From the NCBI RefSeq assembly GCF_025698545.1, contig NC_068565.1, forward strand, positions 7,378,001-7,442,000: a stretch of DNA of 64,000 nt. The letters run 5' to 3'. This document shows, piece after piece, positions 24,457-36,300 of the stretch (the first letter of the stretch is position 1; the number at the start of each line of letters is the position of its first letter). The notes below the pieces were generated by a model. The model was given only the letters and a program-made list of their open reading frames with translations. It did no database searches and had not been told where the DNA came from. This stretch comes from Gossypium raimondii. Lineage: Eukaryota; Streptophyta; Magnoliopsida; Malvales; Malvaceae. Both the position numbers and the translations under genes were made by a program.

Positions 24457-25716
24457 TCACATCAGGAAAGATGCTTCCTCTCTAGCTCGGATGGCATAAG
24501 CTCTCGCTGGAGTTCTCGCTTCAGATCTTACAGTAGTGTCTTTTGTTACACCTTTACCACTAGTTCCAGTCCCCACATTTCTCGGTGGTTTTCCTCTAGT
24601 AGTCACACTGCTCGATCTCACATTCTGAAACTTTTCTATCTTTTCCCTTTCTGGACAATCTTTCACAAAATGATCTTGAGATCCACATTTAAAACATGCT
24701 CGGCTAATTAAATAACATTCCCCCAAATGTCGTTTTCCACAATGTTGACATTCCAGTCTAGTAGGTTTAACACTACCTACACTTGCCATAGAAGTCGCCT
24801 AAGCTTTAGAACCTGAATATTGTCTTCCTCGATCTCTTTGAAAATTCACACTAGAAACATTCGATCGAGTATTCATTTATCTAGACTTCTTCGCTTGAAA
24901 TTGAAATGACTTGCCCATTGATCTTTTTCTTGCATCTCTTGCTTCACTTTCCACCTTTCTTTTCTCTTTGCTCAATTCTTCAGCCTTGATAGCTCTTTCA
25001 ACTAGTACCACTAACTCTTTAATTTCAAGAATTCCCACTAGCAATCGGATATCCTCGTTTAATCCATCTTCAAACCTTTTGCACAATGTAGCTTCATTAG
25101 ATACACACTCTTGGGCATACTTGCTTAATTTGACAAATTCTCGTTCATATTCGGCTACCGTCATGCGCCCTTGTTTCAATTCAAGAAACTCTTTTCTCTT
25201 TTGATCAATGAAACGCTGACTTACATACTTCTTCCGAAATTCTTCTTGAAAGAAATCCCATATAACTTTCTCTTTAGGCACTACTGACACTAAAGTTTTC
25301 TACCAATTATAAGCGAATCCCTCAACAATGAGATAGCACATTTGAGACTTTCTTCTGGAGTACAAGATAATTCATCCAACACACTGATAGTATTATCAAG
25401 CCAGGACTCTGCTCTTTCAGGATCATCATTTACATTAGCTCGGAACTCTACGACTCCATACTTTCGAATTTTGTCCACTGGAGGCTTTGACAATCTTAAC
25501 ACTTCAGTTTGTTGAGGAGCTATGGGAACAACTTGAGGAATAGGGGGGCGGAGGAGGTTGAGCATTAGGATTAGTTCTAACAAATTCAGTGTACCAATGG
25601 TTCATCATTTGGAGAAAAGCTTCTCGAGCCTCATCTCCTTGACCCTGAGTCTCGAATCGACTTTCAACAGGTACATTACTTTGAGCATCATCAGCTGTAT
25701 CTCGATTAGAATCCAT
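24457..25716 (-). pseudogene. Gypsy gag with zinc knuckle
   Basis: The start MDSNRDTADDAQ is at 25716. The retrotrans_gag domain follows at 25290-24877 (FFQEEFRKKYV, EFLELKQG, VAEYEREFVKLSKYA). The zinc knuckle is at about 24700 (CFKCGSQDHFVKDC, the CCHC pattern). Frame shifts near 25560 and 25300, plus a stop at about 24876, break the frame. Gag packages element RNA into virus-like particles. Confidence 0.9.
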
Positions 25717-25837
25717 TACTATAAAAAAAACATTTTAAGATGTCAGGAGTCGTCACACTATCATTATTCAATTACAGCATGTATAGATAGTCTATTACAC
25801 TCGCTATGTTAGTTTGAGAATCGACTAAACCGTAGCT

Positions 25838-25849
25838 CTAATACCACTA
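25838..25849 (-). other. Primer-binding site of the Gypsy element
   Basis: On the minus strand it reads TGGTATTAGAGC, a one-base variant of the tRNA-iMet primer site. It sits next to the 5' LTR. Confidence 0.7.
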
Positions 25850-25850
25850 A

Positions 25851-27042
25851 ATGTAACACCCCTTACCCGAGACCGTCGCCGGAATCAAGTACGAAATGTT
25901 ATCCAATCTAACTTACCAATTCGGAGCATAAAAATTTGCTTTTAAAATTAAATTCACTGTTCACAACAAAATTGTCCACCTGCATGACTGTTACTAATTT
26001 ACTTATAACTCAAGTTACGAAACTCAAAATTTAAATCCGTAATTTTTCCCTGAAACTAGACTCATATTCCTACTTAAAATAAAATTTTCAGAATTTTTGA
26101 ATTAGCCAATTAGTACAGTTTATTCATTAAATTATCCCCTGTTTCACAGCTCGACAGGTCTGACCTCTTGGCACTAAAAATAAATTATCTCATTGCACAG
26201 AATTCATATAAGGTTATCGTTTGTTTCTTTTTAACATAGGCTCAGTAAGAAATCTATACATATAAATTATGACCCATAATTATTTCTTCACAATTTATAA
26301 TGATTTTCCAAAGTCAGAACAGGGGACTTCAAAAATCATTCTGAGTCTGTCTCACTAAAATTCAAATATCTTAAAATACAGAATTCCTTTTCCTACACCG
26401 TTTCTTTCATATAAAAATAGACTTGATAAGCTTTAATTAAATATATAATTCACTCTCTAATTCCATTTCTAATATTTATGGTGATTTTTCACATTCACGT
26501 TACTGCTGCTGTCAAAGAAACTGCTTCTTTGTATTAGCTACCATTTACACATACATAATACCAAAACATAATCTTTACTACCCATTTCAATAGCTAATCT
26601 TAGCCATATCATATGAACATACTCAAAATGATTAAGACTCTATACATGCCATAGTTTAAACATTTTGAAAAGCACATAATACCAAGATGATTATGATAGT
26701 GTGATACGAGCTCCGACGATCCCCAATTCGACCAAGTTCAAATCACTATAAAGCAAAGGAAAAGAAGAAAGCTGTAAGCTACTAATAGCTTAGTAAGTTA
26801 CATGTAAACAATAATTACTCATTTAATAATTAACACTTTTAACATATAACTAATCAAAACATTTCCTAGCAATTTCAATCACTTACACATGCACAATCTT
26901 GCCAATTCACTTGCATATACGTTTTCACACAATATTTCAATCAATCAGTAACTAATAAAAAATTATAAAATTAAACTATTTCACTTCGAATTTGTGGTTA
27001 CGAAACCACTATTCTGATTAGGCCCTATTTCGGGCTATCACA
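25851..27042 (-). mobile_element. Gypsy 5' LTR (right in window)
   Basis: 1,192 bp, starting TGTAACACCCCTTACCCG on the plus strand. The bases just inside it (complement of 25838-25849) read TGGTATTAGAGC, close to the initiator-Met tRNA primer site TGGTATCAGAGC. Confidence 0.92.
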
Positions 27043-27047
27043 TCTGA

Positions 27048-27608
27048 TTTGTGTTTCATAAAGTAAATCCAGCAGTATCTTGTATGATCATCTATGAAAA
27101 GAATAAAGTAACAGTTCCCATTGAGAGATTCGGTCTTCATTGGTCCACACACATCAGTGTGCACAAGCTGCAACTTCTCTAATGCTCTCCATGCTGTGTT
27201 TGCAGGAAATGGCAACCTTGCTTGCTTTCCTTGTTGACACACCTCACAAATTTCATCACTTTTCACTGTTTTGATGAAATTTTCAGCCAACCCTTCATTA
27301 ACCATCTGAGCCATTGATTTGAAGTTAGCATGTCCAAGCCTTTGATTCCATAGCTTGGAGTCATCAATAGAGGCAATACAGGCTGAATGTGAGTCACTTG
27401 GCCAGTCCACTTCAAAGCACTTGTCAGTCATTGTGACTGTCATAAAGTTTGATCCACTAGGATAAAAAATTTGACATTTTTTCTGCTTGAACACAACTGA
27501 GTAACCTTTCTCGAGTAGTTGAGCTATGCTAAGAAGATTTCTGTCAATCTCAGGCACTAATAGCACAATCGAGATGACTTTGTTGCCTGTAGGAGTGCAT
27601 ATTAGCAC
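27048..27608 (-). pseudogene. Copia B GAG-pre-integrase and integrase N-part
   Basis: The frame carries KLWNQRLGHANFKSM (the GAG-pre-integrase H..C region), CEVCQQGKQARLPF (zinc-binding Cys pair) and LVHTDVCGPM...FIDDHTRYCW, the start of the integrase catalytic core with its first Asp. It is cut at 27047 by the Gypsy insertion. The core continues at 19896. Confidence 0.93.
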
Positions 27609-27816
27609 ATCTCCTTTCCTTCAGCCTTTATAAACTAGCCATTTCCAACATTGACTTTAGTTTTGCAGCTTCTGTCCAAGGTTTTGAAAATGGTTGCATC
27701 TGGTGACATATGGTTTGTGCAACCACTGTCTAGTAGCTAGCCTTTCGAGCCTTTCTCTTGGTTTGTGCAGCATGACACAACAAAAACCTGTTCTTCATGA
27801 TCACTGCTATTTTCAG

Positions 27817-28725
27817 CTACTCGTGCTTCAGCCTTTGGTTGCTGAAATTGGTTCTACCTCGGTTTGCCTTTGTTTTTGCAAACCTATCCACATGGCCTTT
27901 CTTTTTGCAATGCTGACATATAGCATCTGGTCTGAACCAGCAATCTGCTTCAGGATGACCAGCCCTTTTGCAATATCTGCAGGATTGATCCCTCTTTCTT
28001 GTGTTTTCATACCTAGACTTGTCCTTCCAAGTCTTTTTACCTTTTTGAGCAAAGGTACTTGATGTTGGCTTGGCTTTGGCTTGGAAGGCTCCTTCTTGGT
28101 GCTCTTCCAGTCTGCTAGCCCTTCTTTGCTCTTGTGCATACAAGGCATTAATTAACTCAGTTAGGGAAATGGTTGTCAAGTCCCTTGAGTCTTCGAAAGA
28201 TGAGATTTTTGCCTCATACCTCTCAGGTAGGGTGGATATGACTTTCTCCACTATTCTGGCTTCACTGAACTGCTCTCCTAGGGGCCTTATGTTGTTTACA
28301 ACAACCATAATTCTATCTGAATACTGCTTGACTATTTCTTCTTCTTTCATCTTCATATTTTCAAAGTCTCTTCTCAAGTTGAGAAGCTGTTGTTGCCTTG
28401 TTCTCTCAGTCCCTTGAAACTCTTCTTTCAGCTTGTCCCAAGCCTCCTTTGGTGTTTCACAGGCCATGATTCTTGTGAAAATCACATCTGAAACACAGTT
28501 TTGTATGCATGACATGGCCTTGTGCCTTTTTGTTCTTTCATCAGCATGTTGCCTCATTTGAGCAACTGTTGGATTTGCTCTGAGAGGTGCAGGCTCAGCA
28601 TCTAAATTTACTACCTCCCATAGATCGAATGCCTGCAGGTAAGTCTTCATTTTGACTACCCAGATATGAAATCTTTCTCCATTGAAGACTGGTGGTGCAG
28701 CTGGTGAAAAACCTGATGAAGCCAT
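27817..28725 (-). pseudogene. Copia B gag (UBN2-type) with two zinc knuckles
   Basis: A 302-codon open frame starts MASSGFSPAAPPVFNG, 57 bp inside the 5' LTR and just after the primer site. It has the UBN2 gag core (AWDKLKEEFQGTERTRQQQL, FENMKMKEEE). Two Cys/His clusters follow (CRYCKRAGHPEADCW and CQHCKKKGHVDRF); the second lacks its final Cys. The frame then stops before protease. It is the best preserved coding part of Copia B. Confidence 0.9.
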
Positions 28726-28768
28726 AGTTTCTGATATTGAACTACAACAGGTCGTCTAAGAATATGGC

Positions 28769-28780
28769 TCTAGATACCAA
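28769..28780 (-). other. Primer-binding site of Copia B
   Basis: On the minus strand it reads TGGTATCTAGAGCC, close to the TGGTATCAGAGC sequence complementary to initiator-Met tRNA. It lies two bases inside the 5' LTR. Confidence 0.7.
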
Positions 28781-28781
28781 T

Positions 28782-29259
28782 TGTTGGAGCTGAGAGCATC
28801 TAACAGTAAGTTTCAGCAAGAAACTTGAGTAGCAAGTGTCGTGACTTGCAGCAGAAACAAGCAGAAAACAAAGTAGAATTTTTAAAGTAAAGCAAGAAAA
28901 AAATGAAGAAAGTTTTTGAATGAAAACTTGATTACATTCATTCATCATCAGAATGGCTTGAAGCCAATACATAAATCAAGCTTCTAGCTTGTCAAAATAG
29001 TAGGTTAACCAAAACAATACCTACCACCACTAAGTTCCTAGTAAATTGGAATAATAACTTGTACAAATGAATAAAGCTGGTAAACAACTCAATCACTATC
29101 AAGATTACATCAATTATCATCTTATCATAGTTCAAAATGAACTAGATTACATTACATAAACAAAAAATACAAAATAAAGCTAAACATCCTTGCTTTCACG
29201 TGCAAACTGCTGCTTCTGCATGGTGGTCTTCAATGCTGCATGCTAACCACCTTTCAACA
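28782..29259 (-). mobile_element. Copia B 5' LTR (right in window)
   Basis: 478 bp from TGTTGGAGCTGAGAGC to TTTCAACA (plus strand). It pairs with 17241-17715 and is followed by the target duplication TTCTT (29260-29264). Confidence 0.92.
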
Positions 29260-30835
29260 TTCTTCTGTGTTTGTTTTTCTTTACTACAAGAACTTTGGAA
29301 CTAAACACTATAAGTCCAAGGCAATCCATAAAAGATGGTCAAACTCTTGTGCCAGCTAGTGGAAGCTTTGAATTGGGATTTTTCAGTCCCGAAAATTCCA
29401 AGAGTCGGTACGTGGGAATTTGGTACAAGAAAGTATCAACTGGGACTGTTGTATGGGTTGCCAATAGGGAAGCTTCAGTTTCTGATGCTTCAAGAGTTCT
29501 AAGCATCAATGACAAAGGAATTCTTTCAATTATGAATGGTACCAAAGGCATTGTTTGGTCTTCCAACGCATAAGGAATTCAGCAGAGGAGACGATTGCAC
29601 AACTCCTGGATTCGGGAAATTTCATAGTGAAGGACCCAAATGATAGTGATTCAGAAAATTTTCTTTGGTAGAGTTTTGATTATCCTTGCGATACCTTTCT
29701 ACCAGGAATGAAGATTGGAATAAACTTTGTCACAGGTTTCGACAGGCATATATCATCCTGGAAAAGCATGGAAGATCCTGCTCCAGGCCTATATTCTATG
29801 AGGATTGATCTGCAGGGTTTATCGCAACTTGTAGTCAAGAAGGGACCTGACATAACATCTAGAGGAGGATCATGGAATGGTCGTTATATTACAGGAAGAC
29901 CGCAGCCTACAGTTAATCCACTATATTTATATGAGTTTGTCTGGAATAAGAATGAAGCCTATTACAAATATAAGATGCGAAACAGTTCTATCTTTTCAAG
30001 GTATTTATTGAACCCAGTAAGTCTAACACAACGCTCCATATGGAATGAGAGGAAAAATGAGTGGGAGGTTTACGCCACATAACAAGCGGATCAGTGTTCG
30101 ATCTATGACTATTGTGGATTATATGCTACATGTAGCACCAATGAATCTCCACCATGTAAATGCTTGGAAGGGTTCATGCAAGGATCATCATCTCCCGGGG
30201 ATTTGAGTTCTGTAGATTGGTCAAATGGATGTACTCGAAGGACTCCATTGACATGTGATGGTGGAGATAGCTTTCTTAAGCAAACGGGACTAAAATTACC
30301 TGACACTTCAAAATCTTGGGCAGACATTAGCGTTGATCTTAAAGAGTGAGAAATTGTGTTTGAGGAATTTCTCTTGCATTGCATATGCGAATTTAGATAT
30401 CCGAGAGGGAGCTATGGCTGCTTGCTGTGGTTCCTAGACTTAATTGACATCACGGAATTCAGTAAGGGCGGACAAGACCTTTATATCAGGCTGGCTACTG
30501 CTGATCTAGGTAATCTTTCTTCTTTGTCTTCCATTTAGCCTAACTTTTGGGAGATGTGTTCAAACCTGAAACTTTCTTTTTTCTTTTTACTGATCATTCA
30601 TCTAATATTTCAGAGCATATTCAAAGCAAAGGAAAGCTAAAAGAAAAGCAAAAGGCAGCAATCATTGCCATCTCTGTCATAACAACCTGCGGAATGATGA
30701 TACTAGCATTGTGGTTATATGTTCGGAAGAAAAAACTCAGAAAAACAGGTACACGAATTCAGTTCTAACTAAAAGCACGATCATATAACAAAATATATCT
30801 ATCAACTACTTGATGTTTTCTAGGAATATTGCTAT
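29260..30835 (+). pseudogene. S-domain receptor kinase copy 2, main part (kinase half missing)
   Basis: The gene resumes after Copia B. Exon 1 (29260 to about 30508) holds the end of the signal peptide, B-lectin domain (GSFELGFFSPENSKS, VWVANRE), S-locus glycoprotein region, EGF-like part and PAN region. Exon 2 (30614-30748) is the transmembrane exon (AIIAISVITTCGMMILALWL) with a correct GT donor. Lesions: TAA at 29571, TAG in LLWQSF (CAG to TAG, about 29670), TAA at 30080, and a frameshift near 30348 that destroys the ECEKLCLKNCSC segment. Similarity to copy 3 stops in the next intron at about 30835, so no kinase exon follows. Non-functional. Confidence 0.92.
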
Positions 30836-31340
30836 TGTTAAATGTTATTACAAAACTCCAGTAAGGAAAATCTCGAACACACGATCGGAACTCGAAAAGA
30901 AAAAGAAGAAATAGGACAAGGCTCCAAGGCGTGTATCAAGCCACTATCTTTAAGGTTATATTCGCCCCCACTTATCTTCAGTGTGCAAATGAGTTCCAAG
31001 AAAATTAACCTCGAGGATACAATGAAGCCAATGACTATTTGCGTTTTGCACTGACGAGAATAGTCCACTATGCACTGAGTAATGTGTAACAAAAACTCAA
31101 TTTCTACAAAGGATTTCTGCAGTAATACTTTATAGAATAATCTAATAATATTAGAAAATGAAGGAAGATAAGAAATAATATTAGAATTTGTTGATATATT
31201 TCCAAATGAAAACTCATTCCTATTTATAGGAATTTTCTTGTCTCTTCATAGAGACATCTTTCAATAGGTGTCTTTATGAATAAATATATAATAATAATTA
31301 ATTCCTATTTTTAATAATAATATTGAAAATGCAATACACT
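30836..31340. other. LTR-like debris, family unknown
   Basis: Receptor-kinase similarity ends here. On the minus strand there is TCCTATAAATAGG near 31230, resembling an LTR TATA region, flanked by short repeats (AGACATCTTTCAATAGGTGTC). No terminus or target duplication could be fixed. Confidence 0.3.
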
Positions 31341-31342
31341 GT

Positions 31343-31938
31343 ATGTTGACTAAAATTACAAGAAATCCTTTCCCTAAGGTTAAAAGGAAAACAAAATTGC
31401 TTGATTTGATACATAGTGATTTATGTGACTTGCATAATACTCCTACATTAGGTGGAAAGAAATATTTTGTTACTTTTATTGATGATTGTTCTAGATATTG
31501 TTATGTATATTTATTGCATTCAAAAGATGAAGCGCTTGATAAGTTTAAAGTTTATAAATCTGAAGTTGAACTTCAGTGTGAATCATTTATCAAGTGCTTA
31601 AGATCGGATAGAGGTGGAGAATACTATAATCCAAGTTATTTTGAACTCACTGGAATTGTCCATCAAGTTTCAGCCCCTTACACACCACAACAAAATGGTG
31701 TAGCTGAAAGAAAAAATAGTCTTGACTGAAATGGTAAATTCAATGTTATCATATTCAGGTCTTGGACAAGGTTTTTGGGGAGAAACTGTTCTAACAGCTT
31801 GTCACATATTGAATAGAGTTCCTAATAAGGAAACTAAAATAACCCCCTATGAACAATGGAAGAAAAGGAAACCAAACCTTAATTATTTGAAGGTTTGGGG
31901 TTGTAGAGCTATTGTAAAAGTTCCAACACCTAAACGAT
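31343..31938 (+). pseudogene. Copia integrase fragment
   Basis: The reading has HSDLCD, FIDDCSRYCYVYLL, LRSDRGGEY and PYTPQQNGVAERKN, the integrase catalytic core with its acidic residues. It continues after a frameshift at about 31722 with SMLSYSGLGQGFWGE and LNRVPNKETKITPYE, ending at TAA 31938. It belongs to a different Copia lineage from elements A to D. Both ends are truncated and no LTR could be assigned. Confidence 0.88.
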
Positions 31939-34649
31939 AATCCGTCAGAATCAAATAAGTGTGGTCAAGCCACCAGAATTGCAGTAAAGCTACTAGAATA
32001 AATATGTGGGTAAACCATCGGATAGGGCAGATCATTAAATTGCTAATACTTCTTCCTTCACATAATTATCCCACCCCAATGCACGTGCTGAAACATAATA
32101 CATACTTAGATGCTCACAAATGAATCATCTTTTAACATGTCAGAAACATGCAAACAAAATTATCAGACTTACAGATCATACGTAGAATTTATACTATAGA
32201 TATGCTTTCACATGTTACACATACGATATCAGCACCCTAGATTTCATATATTGGAATCATATGTAACACATAACAGACCCTATGAAGTAGCTAACCTTGA
32301 TAAGTACTTGAAACATGACCCTAACTAAATTTTATTGAAAATGACCCACATAATCTGATACGCGACCCTGTGGCATCTACAATAAGGTTTTTAGCTTTGT
32401 GTCATTTATTGATTTTTCAAAACTAGAGTTCTACACCTTACTATTTTTCGAATTATTGTCATAATAGAAGCACCAAAGTCTATAGACAACAATCACCACA
32501 AAAACGATTAATAAATTGCATAATAACCAAATCAAAATCTGCAATCCAAACTAAAATCAGAGTATTCGATTGAATGAATGACTCTAACGAAATAACCCCT
32601 AAACTAAGATATTCAAACACTTACCCAATGCTAAGTCAATTTTTAAAACACTTCAAATTGCGGGAGGAGTATTTGTTGCATGATTTTCAACTAAATAGAT
32701 GATAAGGTATAAAAGTAACATATTTTAATCCCATTCTTAATGCATTTTAGGATGATTAATGATGCAAATTAGTGAATTTGATGCTCCTAATCCTTTAAAT
32801 TAATGTTTCTATACTTAGGAGAGCATTTGGGAGTGAAAGGAGAGAAAAACAAGCCAAAATCAGACAAATAGAGCTGTTTTTAGGATCCACACGGCCAGGG
32901 CATTTTCACACAGGCATGTGCCAGCCTGTGTCGACTTTGCACTCTACTTCTTAAATACGCAAAAATCTAATTTTTAGGGTTTCTAAGCATTCTAAAGTCT
33001 ATAAATACCCATTAGAAGAAGACATAAGGGGAAATAATAGAAGGTCAAAGAAAACACTCAAAGAACACCATCAGAATCAACTCGGAAGTAGATCTCCTTC
33101 AAGATCGAAGATCTCCTTTTAATTTCTGTCGAAGTTTTACTGAGTTTCTTTATGTCTTATGGTTATTCTGACTTTAAGATATTTTTATTCAGGATTATGA
33201 ACTAAATTCCCTAGATACCTAGGGAAGATGAAATCTATGATGAATCATTTTATTTTATTTTTATTTTTATTCGATAAATACTTGATTCTTGTTCTCAATT
33301 GTGTATGATTATTTCTTATTTTAATATTTTCGGGATATTAATTCATGTTTAATGTGCTTATTTTAGTGGTGAAAAAGTCCCTGTTTAATAGTAGATCTAG
33401 CATAATTGAGTGGAGCTATAAGCAATCCTAAAAATAGGACGACATAAATCTACCAGATTAGAGTCAAATCTAATAAGGGAATCCATAAATCAAGTTAATG
33501 CCACGATAGGGGTTTTAATTAGAAAGAGATTTCAATTAATCAACCTAGAGTCAGTTGTTCTTACTCTCGAAAGAGATATTAACAGAATTTAGGGATTTCT
33601 ACGGATCAAGACACAAGTGAATAAATCGTTTAATTCAGATTCATAATAAAATGTGAAGTCTAGGTGTATTCTTTCCTGGGTATTATCTATCTCATTGGTT
33701 ATTATTCGATTATTTCCTTGATTTATTCTCTGTTGCATTCATAGATAAATTAGTTTAGTAATTTTAGATTAAAACACATCACCCCAATTTGTCAACTAGA
33801 TAATAAAAAGATGGTAATTACTAGTACTTTTAGTCCTCGTGCATACGATATTCCCTACTCACCAAAGCTATACTATTGTTTGATAGATGTGCTTGCCTTT
33901 GTCGTATTTATAGTTAGTTTAGTGACCATCAATAGATTTGAAACAATTAAACTGAAACTTCACACCAACCTACATACTTCACATAATAACACTTAAAGAA
34001 TATGAACAAAAAAATACTTACTAACCAAATGTCATACTAAACCAAAACACCTTAATCACACACAACCCATACGTAGGAAAACATAATAGAACTATAACAA
34101 CAAATCAGCAAGGATGATAATCAAAATTAAGTGAAAGAAAAAATTGTAGAAACAGGACCACATTAGAGACTTTATGTCAATGAAATGAAAGAAAACAAAA
34201 AAAAAAACAAAAGAAAATGGGGAAGAATAGCAAAAAACCGAAAAGAAAAATACTAGAGAAATTTTGACAGAAGAAGAAAGTAACATGTTGCTATCCTAAT
34301 AGGCTGACCAAAATTTGGATTTTACGCAACTATATCTATATGAGTGACATTGTAAGAGGAAATAAAAATATTTCCACTTTGCACACACATTGAATTCAAA
34401 CACAGGACCTCTGGGTAAGAAGAAGCTTTACTAATGAACCAGCAAGCTCATTCTTGTCAAGAACTGAGTGAAAATGATAGATAAGCTAGATATTCAAAGT
34501 TAGGGGTTGGAACAAAAATAATAAAAATTCAAGAGAAGGGATTTTAACACAGGACCTCAGACACAAATAATTAACACTTAGCCACTAAACCAAATTAACT
34601 TGTTTGACATAATTTCACAATTCAAAAATAGGAATTTTGGGGTGTTACA
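31939..34649. mobile_element. Degraded LTR material, including a candidate LTR at 32669-33780
   Basis: The right edge ends GGGGTGTTACA at 34649. On the minus strand this is TGTAACACCCCAAAATTCC, a typical Gypsy LTR start. The interior holds a candidate plus-oriented LTR beginning TGTTGCATGATTTTCAACTA (about 32669) and ending near ACACATCA (about 33780), with the motif CACACGGCCAGGGC at about 32887. There is no coding region. Boundaries are uncertain and no target duplication was found. Confidence 0.4.
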
Positions 34650-35994
34650 AAGCACCTTAACTTGCTCAGGAAGAAGGTCTATTTGGTCTGATGTCATTTG
34701 TTCCTAACATTTGGATGCCTCTTTCTCCTCCTCGAATGGATTCAATGAGAAACTCTTCTTCTGCATCTTGATCCTAAATAGTTCATTGCAACTAGAGTCA
34801 AGGAGCAAACACCTTCCCTCTTGAAACATCACTTTGAATCCCTTCTCTACCAATTTTCCTACACTCATCAAGTTTTGAGTAATCTCAGATACAAACAGAA
34901 CATCTTAAATCAACTTAGTTCCAACACAAGTCTCTATTGCTACTGTTCATTTTTCCTTCACTTCTAGGTACTCTCCATTTCTTAACTTTACTTTTGACTT
35001 CGATGACCTGTCAAGGTATTTAAACAACTTCTCATCATAATCATGTGATTAATGCTACCACTATCAATTAACCAATTGTCGCATAGAGTGCTTGATGAGA
35101 AGCAAGAGGCAACAAACAATTAGTCCTCTTCTTCTTTAACAGCAATATTTTCTCCACCTTGTTGTTGATTTCTTGGTTCCTTGCAAAACCTCTCAATGTG
35201 CCCCATCAAGTTGCACCTTCTACGCTTCACATTTGGCTTTCTCTAACATTTAAAATAGGGACCATTACTTTTTGTAACAAATTCTGAATCACTACTGCCA
35301 CCACTCTTCTTCCCATTCCATTTCTGTTCATCTCCTACTTCTCTCTGCTACATCTTAGCCTTCAATCTTCCTACCTCATTAGCCTCCTCTGTTCTTGTGC
35401 TAGTAAAGCACTAATCAACTCCAATACTCTTAGTTAAGTCAATTCATGGGTGTTCTCCAAAGAGGCAATAGTTTATTCATACTTTTTGGGTACAGAGACT
35501 AATATTTTCTGCACCGATCTAGAATCAGAGAGATCATTCTCAAGAACCCTTACCTTGTTAACAATATCCACCAGCTTGTCAGAGTATTCTTTAATTGACT
35601 TAGACTCCTTTTTATGTAGCCTCTCAAATTATCTGATCAAGTTTAATACCTTCATGCTCTTGATCCTCTCATCTCCTTGATACTCAACTTTGAGATAGTC
35701 TCTTATCTCTTTTACTGATCCAAAAGTCATAGTTCTATTGAATATGGCTGGTGAAACCGAAGTATAAAGGCAAGCCTTTGCTTTAGCTTTCCTGGTTGTT
35801 CTCTCCTTGTACATTTTAATCTGGTTCATAGTTGGATTGTTGAGAAGTGGAGTCACCTCATAGTCTTCCTCGACAGCTTCTCAATAATTACAACCCTCAA
35901 TGTATGCTTGCATTCTCACAACCTATGCTTGATAGTTCTCTCCATCAAACAAAGGTGAGGCTAAGAAAAGCAGGTTACTTGATCCTGTTTCCAT
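34650..35994 (-). pseudogene. Copia gag-protease fragment
   Basis: On the minus strand a gag start METGSSNLLFLASPLFDGE lies at 35994. A UBN2 core follows (35856-35629, with AIFNRTMTFGSVKEIRDYL), then a zinc knuckle near 35210 (RCNLMGHIERFC) and protease-like sequence (LIDSGSINHM) near 35060. Several in-frame stops are present. The left end is lost at the 34649 LTR edge. Confidence 0.8.
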
Positions 35995-36084
35995 TTTCCT
36001 TAATACTTTACAAGTTTATCTCTTAAAACTCTCCTAGAACTTTTCTCATAGGTCCTTCAAGAAAAAGAGCTTTTGATACCTCTA

Positions 36085-36300
36085 TCAATTTAGTAGAGAA
36101 CTAACAGAAGCATGGAAAAATAATAATGAAAGGGATGGTTGAATTCATTAATCAAGTAGCTTTGATATACATGTCTAAAGTAACAACCTCAACCAAATTT
36201 TAATTTCCTACTCCTACTAACAAGCTAACAAATCTCCCTAGGACTTAGTCTTATTAATAAAAAAAAAAACTTTGTAGCCCTTGAGACATTAACACTCTCT
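36085..36300 (-). mobile_element. LTR fragment of the 34650-35994 Copia
   Basis: Next to a degenerate primer site (minus strand AGGTATCAAAAGC) lies a segment with GAACTAACAGAAGCATGGAA and AATAATGAAAGGGATG. It is closely repeated at 58262-58365. Its outer end was not found. Confidence 0.5.

Larger units (their letters stand above)
19902..27042 (-). mobile_element. Tekay-like Ty3/Gypsy retrotransposon nested in Copia B
   Basis: 7,141 bp bounded by TGTAACACC (19902) and GGGCTATCACA (27042), with TCTGA duplicated on both sides (19897-19901 and 27043-27047). LTRs of about 1.18 kb flank a minus-strand gag-protease-reverse transcriptase-RNase H-integrase order, which is the Gypsy order. The integrase tail has the [16 protein letters not shown] and [10 protein letters not shown] motifs of chromoviruses, fitting the Tekay/Del lineage. 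Frames are broken by several stops and about three frame changes. It interrupted Copia B integrase, so it is the younger insertion. Confidence 0.95.
17241..29259 (-). mobile_element. Copia B: Ty1/Copia retrotransposon inserted in copy 2 and itself split by a Gypsy element
   Basis: Outer ends are TGTTGGAG (17241) and TTTCAACA (29259), flanked by TTCTT on both sides (17236-17240 and 29260-29264). LTRs are 17241-17715 and 28782-29259. The minus-strand order is LTR, primer site, gag, protease/integrase, reverse transcriptase, RNase H, polypurine tract, LTR. Removing the nested Gypsy element (19902-27042 plus its 5-bp duplication) leaves about 4.87 kb, a normal Copia length. Coding frames carry several stops and frameshifts, so the element is defective. 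Confidence 0.95.

Noticed and set aside
21121..28417. Plus-strand open frames across the Gypsy and Copia B coding regions
   Set aside because: Shadows of the minus-strand gag-pol genes.
28769..28780. Possible tRNA gene at primer-like sequences
   Set aside because: TGGTATCAGAGC-type words are retrotransposon primer sites. No cloverleaf surrounds them here or at 25838 and 57309.
33811..34286. Open frames at 33811-33996 and 34092-34286
   Set aside because: Short, in LTR debris, with biased composition.
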